DNA from: Ruegeria sp. Ofav3-42
Lineage (GTDB): Bacteria; Pseudomonadota; Alphaproteobacteria; Rhodobacterales; Rhodobacteraceae
DNA: 64,000 bases
Direction of reading: 5' to 3'
Assembly: GCF_022347725.1 (NCBI RefSeq)
Contig: NZ_JAKRGB010000017.1
Coordinates: 1 to 64,000, forward strand
Positions 44,412 to 52,846 of this stretch are shown piece by piece. The stretch's first letter is position 1; each line of letters starts with the position of its first letter. The translations under genes and the position numbers were made by a program. The notes under the pieces were generated by a model. That model made no database searches. It was not told the origin of the DNA and saw nothing but the letters and a program-made list of their open reading frames with translations.

Positions 44412-45235
44412 GGCCGTTCTCCGACAAGGGTTTTGACCAGCATGCTTTCAGGGTCAGTGAGATCGTCGATAACATCGAAATGGTGGCGTCCCGCCTCGAC
44501 GTGAAGCCGTGTGTTTATTCCGGCGGTCCGCCAGCGCTCTGCCAGCAATGCCGATTGCCGGAGGAACTCCGGCCGCTCGTCATTGCCAACCCAGCACACC
44601 AGTTCAGGCCCTACCCCTGGGGTGCAAAGCACCGCGCTTTCTGCAGCGGCGGTTTCGTCCGTCAGGCCAAGCTGGCTGTTCATTTGGCTCAGCTTCAATG
44701 GGCGGAGATCATGAAGGCCGCTGATTGACACAACGCGCTCGATACGCGCGGACACACGCTCCTCCAGCGGAGAGTCCTCGCACATCATTCGGGTCACAAG
44801 TTGCCCGCCTGCGGAATGACCCGAAAGGTAAATTGGCCCTTCTATGCGCTGTGCCGCCTCGGTTATGGCGCTACCAATCTGGCGCGTGATTTCCGGTATC
44901 TCGGCTTCAGGAGCCAGAATGTAACTTGGCAGGCAAACAGCCCAGCCATGTTCCATGGCGCCCTGGGCCAGATGGGACCAATCGGATTTGTCGAATCTCA
45001 GCCAGTACCCACCATGCACGATCACGACCAGACCGCGTACCGGACCCGCTGGAAGGAACAGATCGAGTTTTTCGCGCGGGTGGTCGCCATAGGCGATGTC
45101 CAGTTGCGCATTGTCCGCCGTGTTTCGGAACTCGGCGGCCCGCTTTTTCCAGCGTGCCGGATACTCCATACCATTCGGAATGAATTCAGCATTTGCAAAT
45201 GCTTCGGTCCAGTCAATTCCCGCTTCGTTTGTCAT
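44408..45235 (-). CDS. Arylformamidase (kynurenine formamidase), alpha/beta hydrolase type
   Basis: A 275-residue alpha/beta hydrolase that would hydrolyse N-formylkynurenine to kynurenine and formate. VHGGYW (oxyanion hole, residues 73-78) is the hallmark of the eukaryote-type arylformamidases, the nucleophile is Ser141 in SGHSAGG, and the late ARGRHHFDVIDDL-type GRHHFDVID carries the catalytic His. The usual bacterial cyclase-type KynB is absent from the window, so this enzyme fills the step between the dioxygenase and kynureninase. It diverges from the abm operon across a 137-base region with operator-like palindromes. Confidence 0.82.
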   Translation of the reverse strand: MTNEAGIDWTEAFANAEFIPNGMEYPARWKKRAAEFRNTADNAQLDIAYGDHPREKLDLFLPAGPVRGLVVIVHGGYWLRFDKSDWSHLAQGAMEHGWAVCLPSYILAPEAEIPEITRQIGSAITEAAQRIEGPIYLSGHSAGGQLVTRMMCEDSPLEERVSARIERVVSISGLHDLRPLKLSQMNSQLGLTDETAAAESAVLCTPGVGPELVCWVGNDERPEFLRQSALLAERWRTAGINTRLHVEAGRHHFDVIDDLTDPESMLVKTLVGERP

Positions 45236-45282
45236 TTGAATGCCCGCGCTCTGGTGTGGATCAGGTTGGTGAAACCATATTG

Positions 45283-45310
45283 CTTTAAACTTAAATTTTC
45301 AAGCTTGAAG
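45283..45310. promoter_or_regulatory. Palindromic operator between formamidase and abm operon, site C
   Basis: CTTTAAACTTAAAT (45283-45296) and TTCAAGCTTGAA (45298-45309) stand side by side and repeat the two motif variants found at sites B and A. They lie 48 to 75 bases before the formamidase start and 63 to 90 bases before the monooxygenase start, right for control of both. Confidence 0.6.
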
Positions 45311-45372
45311 TAAATGAGGAAACGACCTAGGATGTACCCAAAATGAAGCCCTGATTTCAGATGGAGGCACAA

Positions 45373-47670
45373 ATGAAGATTGCCTGTTTAGGGGGCGGGC
45401 CGGCAGGCCTGTACTTTGCGATTTCCATGAAGCTGCGCGATCCATCGCATGAGGTTGTGGTGTTTGAGCGGAACCGGTCGAACGACACGTTTGGCTGGGG
45501 CGTTGTTCTTTCGGATGACGCCCTTGAAAACCTGCAGGAAAACGACCCAAAAAGCGCGCAGGCGATCCGCGAAAACTTTGCCTATTGGGATGATATCGCT
45601 GTTGTGCATGATGGCGTCCGAACCGTGTCCGGCGGGCACGGGTTTGCTGGCATCGGCAGAAAGCAGATGCTGATCCTTTTGCAGGACCGCGCGCGGGAAT
45701 TGGGCGTTGATCTGCGATTCGAAGCCGAATTCGGTACCGCTGCGGAATTCAGGGATGACTATGATCTTGTTGTCGTCTGCGATGGCATCAACTCACAAAC
45801 CCGCACCGCTTTTGCGGAACATTTCAAGCCCGACTTGGATGTGCGGGCCTGCAAGTTCATCTGGCTGGGCACCCATCAGAAATTCGACGACGCCTTCACA
45901 TTCATTTTTGAAAAGACCGAGCATGGTTGGATCTGGGGGCATGTCTATCAATTCGATGACGACACCGCGACGTTCATCGTCGAATGCGCGCAGGACACCT
46001 GGGACCGGTTCGGTTTTGAGGCCATGTCGAAAGAGGAGATCGTCGCCACCTGTCAGGATGTTTTTGCCACCCATCTTGACGGTCATGCGCTGATGTCCAA
46101 CGCAGATCATTTGCGCGGCTCGGCCGTCTGGATGAACTTCCCGCGGATCTTGTGTGAGAAGTGGTATCACGACAATATCGTCCTGCTGGGCGACGCATCC
46201 GCGACCGCGCATTTTTCGATCGGTTCCGGTTCGCGGCTGGCTTTTGACAGCGCAATTGCCCTGGCCAACTACCTGCATTCCGAACCCTCGATGGAGGCGG
46301 CCTTCCAACGCTATCAGGAAGAGCGCCGTCTGGAAGTGCTGCGCCTGCAATCTGCCGCCCGGAACTCGTTGGAATGGTTTGAGGATGTAGAACGGTATCT
46401 GGACCTCGATCCGGTTCAGTTCAACTATTCGCTGCTGACACGGTCGCAGCGCATCAGTCACGAGAACCTGCGCCTGCGGGATCCGAAATGGTTGGAATCG
46501 GCTGAGCGCTGGTTCCAGTCACAGGCTGGCGTCGCCGAGGATGCACCAATACGCGCGCCAATGTTCGCGCCCTACAGATTGCGGGACATGGAGCTGCAAA
46601 ACCGGATCGTCGTATCCCCCATGGCGCAATACAAGGCTGTCGATGGATCACCGACCGACTGGCATCTTGTGCATCTGGGCGAACGGGCAAAAGGGGGCGC
46701 CGGGCTCGTCTATACCGAGATGACCTGCGTATCCGACACTGGCCGCATCACGCCGGGATGTCCGGGGCTGTACAAAGACGAACATGAAACTGCGTGGAAG
46801 CGGATCACCGACTTTGTACACCACGAAACTAATGCCAAAATCTGTTGCCAAATCGGCCATTCCGGTCGCAAAGGTTCAACCAATCTGGGTTGGGAAGGCA
46901 TGGACAAGCCCCTTACCGACGGCAACTGGGATCTGATTTCCGCTTCCGAAATACCGTGGTCACCCGACAACACAACACCCCGCGCGATGACACGCGCCGA
47001 CATGGATGAGGTAACGGCACAGTTTGTGGCCTCCACAAAAATGGCTGACCGCGCGGGCTTTGACATGATCGAACTGCATGCGGCGCACGGGTATCTGATA
47101 TCCTCTTTCATATCCCCGGTGTCCAACACACGCACGGATGAATACGGCGGGTCTCTGGAAAACCGGCTGCGCTACCCGCTTGAGGTGTTTGCCGCAATGC
47201 GTGGGGCATGGCCTTCTGAAAAGCCCATGGCGGTCCGAATTTCAGCCAATGATTGGGTTGGGGTCGACGGCGTCACCCCCGAAGAAGCCGTAGAAATTGC
47301 TCGCGCCTTTGAAGCCGCAGGCGCTGACATCATCGACGTGTCTGCCGGTCAGACCACGGTTGACGCAAAGCCGGTCTATGGGCGGATGTTCCAGACTCCC
47401 TTTTCGGACCGCATCCGCAACGAAACCGGTATCCGAACCATGACCGTCGGTAACATCTATGAACCCGATCATGTCAATTCGATCCTGATGGCTGGGCGAG
47501 CGGATCTGGTGTGTCTGGCACGCCCGCATCTGGCTGACCCCTACTGGACGCTGCATGCGGGTGCCTCAATCGGTGATCGTCACGCGGATTGGCCTCTCCC
47601 CTATCTGGCAGGCCGGGATCAAAGCTGGCGACTGGCGGACCGTGACGCAGAGGTGTTGGGCAAGGTATGA
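45373..47670 (+). CDS. abmA: 2-Aminobenzoyl-CoA monooxygenase/reductase (fused flavoprotein)
   Basis: A 765-residue two-domain flavoenzyme. Residues 1-390 form a salicylyl-CoA 5-hydroxylase-like FAD monooxygenase: CLGGGPAGLYFAISMKL, the VVVCDGINSQTR (DG) motif and VLLGDASATAHFSIGSG (GD motif). Residues about 395-765 form an Old Yellow Enzyme FMN domain: APMFAPYRLRDMELQNRIVV, IELHAAHGYLISSFISPVSN and the late VGNIYEPD and DLVCLARPHLADP. In Azoarcus evansii this fusion hydroxylates 2-aminobenzoyl-CoA and at once reduces the ring, giving a non-aromatic CoA ester. ATG 45373 is preferred to 45361 because it has a GGAGG site seven bases before it. First gene of an eight-gene operon. Confidence 0.92.
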   Translation: MKIACLGGGPAGLYFAISMKLRDPSHEVVVFERNRSNDTFGWGVVLSDDALENLQENDPKSAQAIRENFAYWDDIAVVHDGVRTVSGGHGFAGIGRKQMLILLQDRARELGVDLRFEAEFGTAAEFRDDYDLVVVCDGINSQTRTAFAEHFKPDLDVRACKFIWLGTHQKFDDAFTFIFEKTEHGWIWGHVYQFDDDTATFIVECAQDTWDRFGFEAMSKEEIVATCQDVFATHLDGHALMSNADHLRGSAVWMNFPRILCEKWYHDNIVLLGDASATAHFSIGSGSRLAFDSAIALANYLHSEPSMEAAFQRYQEERRLEVLRLQSAARNSLEWFEDVERYLDLDPVQFNYSLLTRSQRISHENLRLRDPKWLESAERWFQSQAGVAEDAPIRAPMFAPYRLRDMELQNRIVVSPMAQYKAVDGSPTDWHLVHLGERAKGGAGLVYTEMTCVSDTGRITPGCPGLYKDEHETAWKRITDFVHHETNAKICCQIGHSGRKGSTNLGWEGMDKPLTDGNWDLISASEIPWSPDNTTPRAMTRADMDEVTAQFVASTKMADRAGFDMIELHAAHGYLISSFISPVSNTRTDEYGGSLENRLRYPLEVFAAMRGAWPSEKPMAVRISANDWVGVDGVTPEEAVEIARAFEAAGADIIDVSAGQTTVDAKPVYGRMFQTPFSDRIRNETGIRTMTVGNIYEPDHVNSILMAGRADLVCLARPHLADPYWTLHAGASIGDRHADWPLPYLAGRDQSWRLADRDAEVLGKV

Positions 47671-48410
47671 CGATTTCAGGGAAACATGTCATCGTGACGG
47701 GCGGCGGTTCCGGTGTCGGCGCCGAAACGGCGCGGGAATTTGCAGATGCCGGTGCCAAGGTTACAATCATGGGCCGCGGACAGAAACAGCTGCAGGCTCA
47801 GGGACTGTCCTGGCAGGTGTGTGACGTCACCGATCCGGGCTCAGTCTCATCTGCCTTCGACGCGGCTCGCGCCGAGCACGGAGATATCGCAGTCGTTGTT
47901 GCAAATGCCGGAGCAGCGCTGTCGGTGCCTTTCGAAAAAATGTCGCCAGATGATCTGGATAAAATGCTTGGCGTCAACCTGACCGGCGTCTTCAACGTTT
48001 GGCAAGCCGCATTGCCCGACATGAAGGCTGCGGGCTGGGGCCGGATGATTGCCATTGCTTCAACGGCCGGCCTAAAGGGATACTCATACGTGTCGGGATA
48101 TTGCGCTGCCAAGCACGGCGTTGTGGGACTAACCCGCGCGCTGTCTCTGGAATTGGCATCATCGGGCATAACCGTGAATGCGATCTGCCCGGGTTTCATC
48201 GAAACACCGATGCTGGACCGGAGCATAGCCAACATTTCTGAAAAGACCGGCATGACTTCGGAACAAGCCGCCAATTCACTTTGGCGCAACAACCCGCAGA
48301 AACGGTTTGTCCAGACCGACGAGGTGGCCGGAACGGCAATGTGGCTTTGCTCGGATGCGGCACGATCGGTCAACGGGCATGCGCTCAGCATTTCGGGCGG
48401 AGAAATATGA
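47667..48410 (+). CDS. SDR-family dehydrogenase of the anthranilate-CoA pathway
   Basis: A 247-residue classical SDR: VTGGGSGVGAE cofactor motif, VVANAGAALS, catalytic Ser in IAIASTAG, SGYCAAKHG with the Tyr-x-x-x-Lys pair, and NGHALSISGGEI at the end. It overlaps abmA by four bases. It probably oxidises or reduces a hydroxyl/keto group of the dearomatised cyclohexene carboxyl-CoA; the exact step is inference. Confidence 0.87.
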   Translation: MTISGKHVIVTGGGSGVGAETAREFADAGAKVTIMGRGQKQLQAQGLSWQVCDVTDPGSVSSAFDAARAEHGDIAVVVANAGAALSVPFEKMSPDDLDKMLGVNLTGVFNVWQAALPDMKAAGWGRMIAIASTAGLKGYSYVSGYCAAKHGVVGLTRALSLELASSGITVNAICPGFIETPMLDRSIANISEKTGMTSEQAANSLWRNNPQKRFVQTDEVAGTAMWLCSDAARSVNGHALSISGGEI

Positions 48411-48423
48411 CAGGGAGAGATCA

Positions 48424-49224
48424 ATGCGCAGCGAAGTGACGCATTTCAAATGCGAAATTTCCGACGGTATCGCCACTGTGGCGCTGAACCGGCCGGAGCG
48501 AAAGAACGCCCTGTCCTTTGACAGCTATGCCGAACTGCGGGACTGGTTCCGGGATTTACACTATAGCGACACGGTCAAAGCCGTCATTTTTGCGCCGAAT
48601 GACGGGAATTTCAGCTCTGGCGGCGATGTTCACGAAATCATTGGCCCGCTCACCAAAATGAACATGAAAGAGCTGCTGACCTTTACTCGGATGACCGGGG
48701 ATCTGGTCAAGGCGATAGTGAATTGCGGCAAGCCGGTTATTGCAGCTGTTGACGGCATCAGCGCCGGGGCCGGTGCGATCATCGCCATGGCGTCGGATCT
48801 CAGGATCGCCACGCCCGAAGCAAAAACCGCTTTCCTGTTCAACCGTGTGGGTCTGGCGGGCTGTGACATGGGCGCCTGCGCCATCCTGCCTCGGATCATC
48901 GGTCAGGGCCGCGCTGCCGAACTGCTGTATCTGGGCCGCTCAATGAGCGCCGAAGAAGGCGCGGCCTGGGGATACTTCAACCGGGTCGTGCCGCAGGATC
49001 AGTTGCTTGATACGGCAAACGATCTGGCACGCCGGATCGCTGACGGGCCGAGTTTCGCAAACATGATGACAAAGACGATGTTGGCGCAGGAATGGTCGAT
49101 GTCGGTTGAGCAGGCGATCGAAGCCGAAGCGCAGGCGCAAGCAATTTGCATGCAAGGTCAGGATTTTCACCGCGCCTACAACGCGTTTGTCGCCAAGGAA
49201 AAACCTGTATTCGAGGGTGACTGA
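48424..49224 (+). CDS. Enoyl-CoA hydratase/isomerase family enzyme
   Basis: A 266-residue crotonase-fold protein. GNFSSGGDVHEI and VDGISAGAGAIIAMASDLRI form the oxyanion hole, and FNRVGLAGCDMGACAILPRI replaces the usual catalytic segment. The first hydratase Glu position is not evident, and GLAGCDMGAC resembles the 2-ketocyclohexane-carboxyl-CoA hydrolase/ring-opening branch rather than simple hydratases. It is therefore a good candidate for hydrolytic ring opening. ATG 48424 follows a GGGAGAG site; the stop overlaps the next start by one base. Confidence 0.82.
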   Translation: MRSEVTHFKCEISDGIATVALNRPERKNALSFDSYAELRDWFRDLHYSDTVKAVIFAPNDGNFSSGGDVHEIIGPLTKMNMKELLTFTRMTGDLVKAIVNCGKPVIAAVDGISAGAGAIIAMASDLRIATPEAKTAFLFNRVGLAGCDMGACAILPRIIGQGRAAELLYLGRSMSAEEGAAWGYFNRVVPQDQLLDTANDLARRIADGPSFANMMTKTMLAQEWSMSVEQAIEAEAQAQAICMQGQDFHRAYNAFVAKEKPVFEGD

Positions 49225-50387
49225 TGCCGGATAAAAGCTTTCTCAACTGGCCATTTCTAGAGGATCGTCACCGGGAACTGGCCGCGCGCCTTGAGGATTG
49301 GGCGGCTACCGAACTGGCGGGTATCGACCACTCGGATACGGATCAGGCCTGTCGCGATCTGGTCACGGCACTGGGACGCGACGGCTGGCTGCAACATTCC
49401 GCCGTTGATCCCGAAGGCGGTGCCCTGCTTGACGTCCGCAGCCTCTGCCTTATCCGCGAGACACTGGCCCGGCACGATGGTTTGGCCGATTTCTCCTTTG
49501 CCATGCAGGGGCTTGGAACCGGTGCGATTTCGCTGTTCGGCACCAAAGCCCAGCAATCCGAGTGGCTGTCGCAGACCCGTGCGGGTCAGGCGATCTCGGC
49601 TTTTGCTTTGACGGAACCTCAGTCAGGGTCGGACGTTTCCAGCTCGACCATGACGGCCGTGCAGGATGGCGACGACTTCATTCTCAATGGCGAAAAGACG
49701 TGGATTTCCAATGGTGGAATTGCCGACGTTTACACTGTTTTCGCCCGCACCGGTGAGGCACCGGGTGCCAGAGGGCTTTCTGCCTTCATTGTTCCTGCCG
49801 GCATACCGGGGTTCGAGGTGGTTGAGCGCCTTGAGACAATTGCGCCTCATCCGCTTGCAAGGCTCGGATTCACGGATTGCCGTATCCCCTCTTCCGCGCT
49901 CATCGGGGAACGAGGCTCAGGGTTCAAGATTGCCATGTCGGTTCTGGACGTGTTCCGGACCACCGTCGCGGCCGCCGCGCTTGGATTTGCCCGCCGTGCG
50001 CTGGACGAAACCCTGAACCGGGTCACCACCCGCCACCTTCAGGGCGCGCCGCTGTTCGATCTGCAGATGGTGCAGGGTCACGTTGCTGATATGGCGCTGG
50101 ACGTCGATGCTGCCGCACTGCTGGTTTATCGCGCCGCCTGGACCAAGGACAGCGGCGCGCCAAAAGTGACGCGCGAAGCCGCAATGGCCAAGTTGTTCGC
50201 CACGGATCAGGCACAGGTCGTGATCGACAAGGCGGTTCAGCTCCACGGCGGAGACGGTGTAAAGGCCGACGAACCCGTCGAAAAACTCTATCGCGATATC
50301 CGTGCCCTTCGGATCTACGAAGGTGCCTCGGACGTTCAGCGCGTCGTCATCGCACGTCAGGCGCTTAACGCAAACCACGGAGTTTGA
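49224..50387 (+). CDS. Acyl-CoA dehydrogenase
   Basis: A 387-residue FAD acyl-CoA dehydrogenase. FALTEPQSGSDVSSSTMTAV is the family signature, KTWISNGGIADVYTVFAR follows it, and the C-terminal domain has QLHGGDGVKADEPVEKLYRD and RALRIYEGASDVQRVVIARQ with the catalytic Glu region. It oxidises a saturated CoA ester in the pathway and passes electrons to ETF. One-base overlap with the hydratase gene and a 2-base gap to the ligase gene. Confidence 0.88.
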   Translation: MPDKSFLNWPFLEDRHRELAARLEDWAATELAGIDHSDTDQACRDLVTALGRDGWLQHSAVDPEGGALLDVRSLCLIRETLARHDGLADFSFAMQGLGTGAISLFGTKAQQSEWLSQTRAGQAISAFALTEPQSGSDVSSSTMTAVQDGDDFILNGEKTWISNGGIADVYTVFARTGEAPGARGLSAFIVPAGIPGFEVVERLETIAPHPLARLGFTDCRIPSSALIGERGSGFKIAMSVLDVFRTTVAAAALGFARRALDETLNRVTTRHLQGAPLFDLQMVQGHVADMALDVDAAALLVYRAAWTKDSGAPKVTREAAMAKLFATDQAQVVIDKAVQLHGGDGVKADEPVEKLYRDIRALRIYEGASDVQRVVIARQALNANHGV

Positions 50388-50389
50388 AG

Positions 50390-52009
50390 ATGTTCAGAGA
50401 TTCAGCTCACACCGACACGTTCACCCGGGACAACCTGCCGGAAACCGATACATGGCCGGAATTGCTGTTGGGCGGTTTTGACTATCCCGATCGCCTGAAT
50501 GCGGCGGTCGAGTTGACGGATGCCATGGTTGCAAAGGGTTTCGGTGATCATACGGCATTGATCGGCAATGGACGCCGTCGGACGTACAAAGAGCTGATGG
50601 ATTGGACCAACCGTCTGGCCCATGCCCTGGTGAGGGATCTAGGCATAAAGCCCGGCAACCGCGTCCTGATCCGGTCAGCCAACAACCCGGCCATGGTTGC
50701 CTGCTGGCTGGCCGCCACAAAGGCGGGCGCGGTGGTGGTTAACACGATGCCGATGCTGCGGGCGGCGGAACTTGCGAAGTATGTCGACAAGGCCGAAGTG
50801 ACCCACGCGTTGTGCGACACCCGTCTGATGGATGAAATGACCGCCTGCGCCAAGGGCAGCAGATTCCTCAAAACTGTTGTGGGGTTTGACGGTACTGCAA
50901 ATCACGATGCCGAATTGGATCGTCTGGCGCTGGAAAAACCCGTGATCTTTGATGCGGTCGAGACGGCGCAGGACGATGTCGCACTGATCGGTTTCACATC
51001 GGGATCGACCGGTGAACCAAAGGGAACGATGCATTTTCACCGCGATCTGCTGATCATCGCCGACGGCTATGCAAAAGAAGTGCTGAACGTCACGCCGGAA
51101 GATGTCTTCATAGGATCTCCGCCGCTGGCCTTTACCTTTGGGCTGGGCGGGCTGGCCGTTTTCCCGCTGCGTTTCGGGGCAACGGCGACGCTTCTGGAAA
51201 ATGCGTCGCCGCCGAACATGGTGGACGTTATCGAACAGTATCGCGCCACGATCTGCTTTACCGCCCCAACAGCCTATCGGGCCATGATGCAGGCCATGGA
51301 TGACGGGGCAGATCTCTCGTCTTTGCGCGCAGCCGTTTCCGCCGGTGAAACCTTGCCCGGTCCGGTCTACGATGACTGGATTGAGAAAACGGGCAAGCCA
51401 ATGCTGGACGGCATAGGCGCGACCGAGATGTTGCACATCTTTGTCACCAACCGTTTTGAAGACCACAAACCGGCCTGCACGGGTAAGCCAGTCACAGGAT
51501 ATGTTGCCAAAATCATCGACAACGACGGCAAGGAGGTGCCCGTTGGTGACGTGGGCCGTCTTGCGATACGCGGCCCAACCGGGTGCCGGTACCTGAGAGG
51601 GGAACGCCAGCGGGAATACGTCCAGGACGGCTGGAACGTGTCGGGGGATGCCTTCTACCGAGATGAGGACGGGTATTTCCATTTTGCCGCCCGGAATGAC
51701 GACATAATCGTCTCATCGGGATACAACATTGCCGGCCCGGAAGTGGAAGCCGCCTTACTCAGCCACGAAGCGGTCGCCGAATGCGCCGTTATCGGTTTTC
51801 CTGACGGTGCACGCGGTTCCATCGTTCAGGCGCATGTCGTTCTCTCATGTGGTCACCAGCCGGACGAGGACATGGTCAAACAGTTGCAGGACCACGTCAA
51901 AGCATCCATCGCCCCGTTCAAATACCCCCGATCGATCATCTTTGCGCAGTCATTACCAAAAACCGAAACGGGAAAGATCCAGCGTTTCAGATTGAAGGAA
52001 AAGTCATGA
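50390..52009 (+). CDS. abmG: 2-Aminobenzoate-CoA ligase
   Basis: A 539-residue ATP-dependent acyl-CoA ligase of the ANL superfamily, benzoate-CoA ligase branch. The P-loop is LIGFTSGSTGEPKGTMHFHR. The motifs MLDGIGATEMLHIFVTNRF and GWNVSGDAFYRDEDGYFHFA follow, and the catalytic Lys is in LPKTETGKIQRF. GIGATEMLHIF and its position after the monooxygenase/reductase support anthranilate as substrate. It feeds the pathway by making 2-aminobenzoyl-CoA. ATG 50390 rather than TTG 50384; the stop overlaps the TDO start (ATGA). Confidence 0.9.
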   Translation: MFRDSAHTDTFTRDNLPETDTWPELLLGGFDYPDRLNAAVELTDAMVAKGFGDHTALIGNGRRRTYKELMDWTNRLAHALVRDLGIKPGNRVLIRSANNPAMVACWLAATKAGAVVVNTMPMLRAAELAKYVDKAEVTHALCDTRLMDEMTACAKGSRFLKTVVGFDGTANHDAELDRLALEKPVIFDAVETAQDDVALIGFTSGSTGEPKGTMHFHRDLLIIADGYAKEVLNVTPEDVFIGSPPLAFTFGLGGLAVFPLRFGATATLLENASPPNMVDVIEQYRATICFTAPTAYRAMMQAMDDGADLSSLRAAVSAGETLPGPVYDDWIEKTGKPMLDGIGATEMLHIFVTNRFEDHKPACTGKPVTGYVAKIIDNDGKEVPVGDVGRLAIRGPTGCRYLRGERQREYVQDGWNVSGDAFYRDEDGYFHFAARNDDIIVSSGYNIAGPEVEAALLSHEAVAECAVIGFPDGARGSIVQAHVVLSCGHQPDEDMVKQLQDHVKASIAPFKYPRSIIFAQSLPKTETGKIQRFRLKEKS

Positions 52010-52845
52010 GCGCGCAGCCATATGATCCAAGCTCGGAAGGCGCAAAGATGGGCTTCAAGGATGCCATGTCTTATGGCGACTACCTGAAGCTGGACAACCT
52101 GTTGAGCCAGCAATGCCCGTTGTCGAGCGCCCATGACGAGATGCTGTTTATCATTCAGCATCAGACCAGCGAGCTTTGGATGAAGCTGGCGCTTCATGAA
52201 ATGTCCATGGCCCGAGACGCGTTGAACGCGGGAAACATGTCCCACATGTTCAAAATGCTGGCGCGCGTGTCGCGGATTTTCGAACAGCTCAACAATGCAT
52301 GGGACGTTCTGCGCACGATGACGCCCGCCGACTACACCAGGTTTCGCGAGGCGCTTGGTCCGTCGTCAGGATTTCAATCCTATCAGTACCGGATGATCGA
52401 ATACGTCCTGGGCAACAGAAACCCCAACATGCTCAAACCGCACGAGCACAATCGGGAAGTTCGTGAAATGCTCAGCGCAGAATTGGCCCGACCGAGTTTG
52501 TACGACGATGTCATTCGATTGCTGATCACCACAATCGACGGCCCCGACGCAAAAATCCCCGAACCACAGTTGAGTTCGCCTCATACCCCCCTGCCCGAGG
52601 TTCAGGCCAAGTGGAGGCAGGTTTACGAGGATGTCGACACCTACTGGACCTTGTACGAACTCGGAGAAAAGCTTGTCGATCTCGAGGACTATTTCAGGCG
52701 CTGGCGCTTCAACCACGTCACCACTGTTGAGCGGGTGATTGGCTTCAAGCGCGGGACAGGCGGGACGTCCGGCGTTGAATACCTGCGCCGAATGCTCAGC
52801 GTCGAACTCTTCCCCGAACTCTGGCATTTGCGCGGAGAGCTTTGA
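52006..52845 (+). CDS. kynA: Tryptophan 2,3-dioxygenase
   Basis: A 279-residue haem dioxygenase that opens the indole ring of L-tryptophan to N-formylkynurenine. It shows FIIQHQTSELWMKLALHEM (with His52 of the substrate pocket), RFREALGPSSGFQSYQYRMI, the proximal haem ligand His237 in RRWRFNHVTTVERVIG, and the GTGGTSG loop (250-256) that binds the amino acid. Length is typical of bacterial enzymes. It overlaps the ligase gene by four bases and is followed one base later by kynureninase. Confidence 0.95.
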   Translation: MSAQPYDPSSEGAKMGFKDAMSYGDYLKLDNLLSQQCPLSSAHDEMLFIIQHQTSELWMKLALHEMSMARDALNAGNMSHMFKMLARVSRIFEQLNNAWDVLRTMTPADYTRFREALGPSSGFQSYQYRMIEYVLGNRNPNMLKPHEHNREVREMLSAELARPSLYDDVIRLLITTIDGPDAKIPEPQLSSPHTPLPEVQAKWRQVYEDVDTYWTLYELGEKLVDLEDYFRRWRFNHVTTVERVIGFKRGTGGTSGVEYLRRMLSVELFPELWHLRGEL

Positions 52846-52846
52846 G

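Noticed and set aside
50675..51682. A 335-codon open frame antisense to the 2-aminobenzoate-CoA ligase
   Set aside because: Shadow frame with no recognisable features; the plus-strand ligase is complete.
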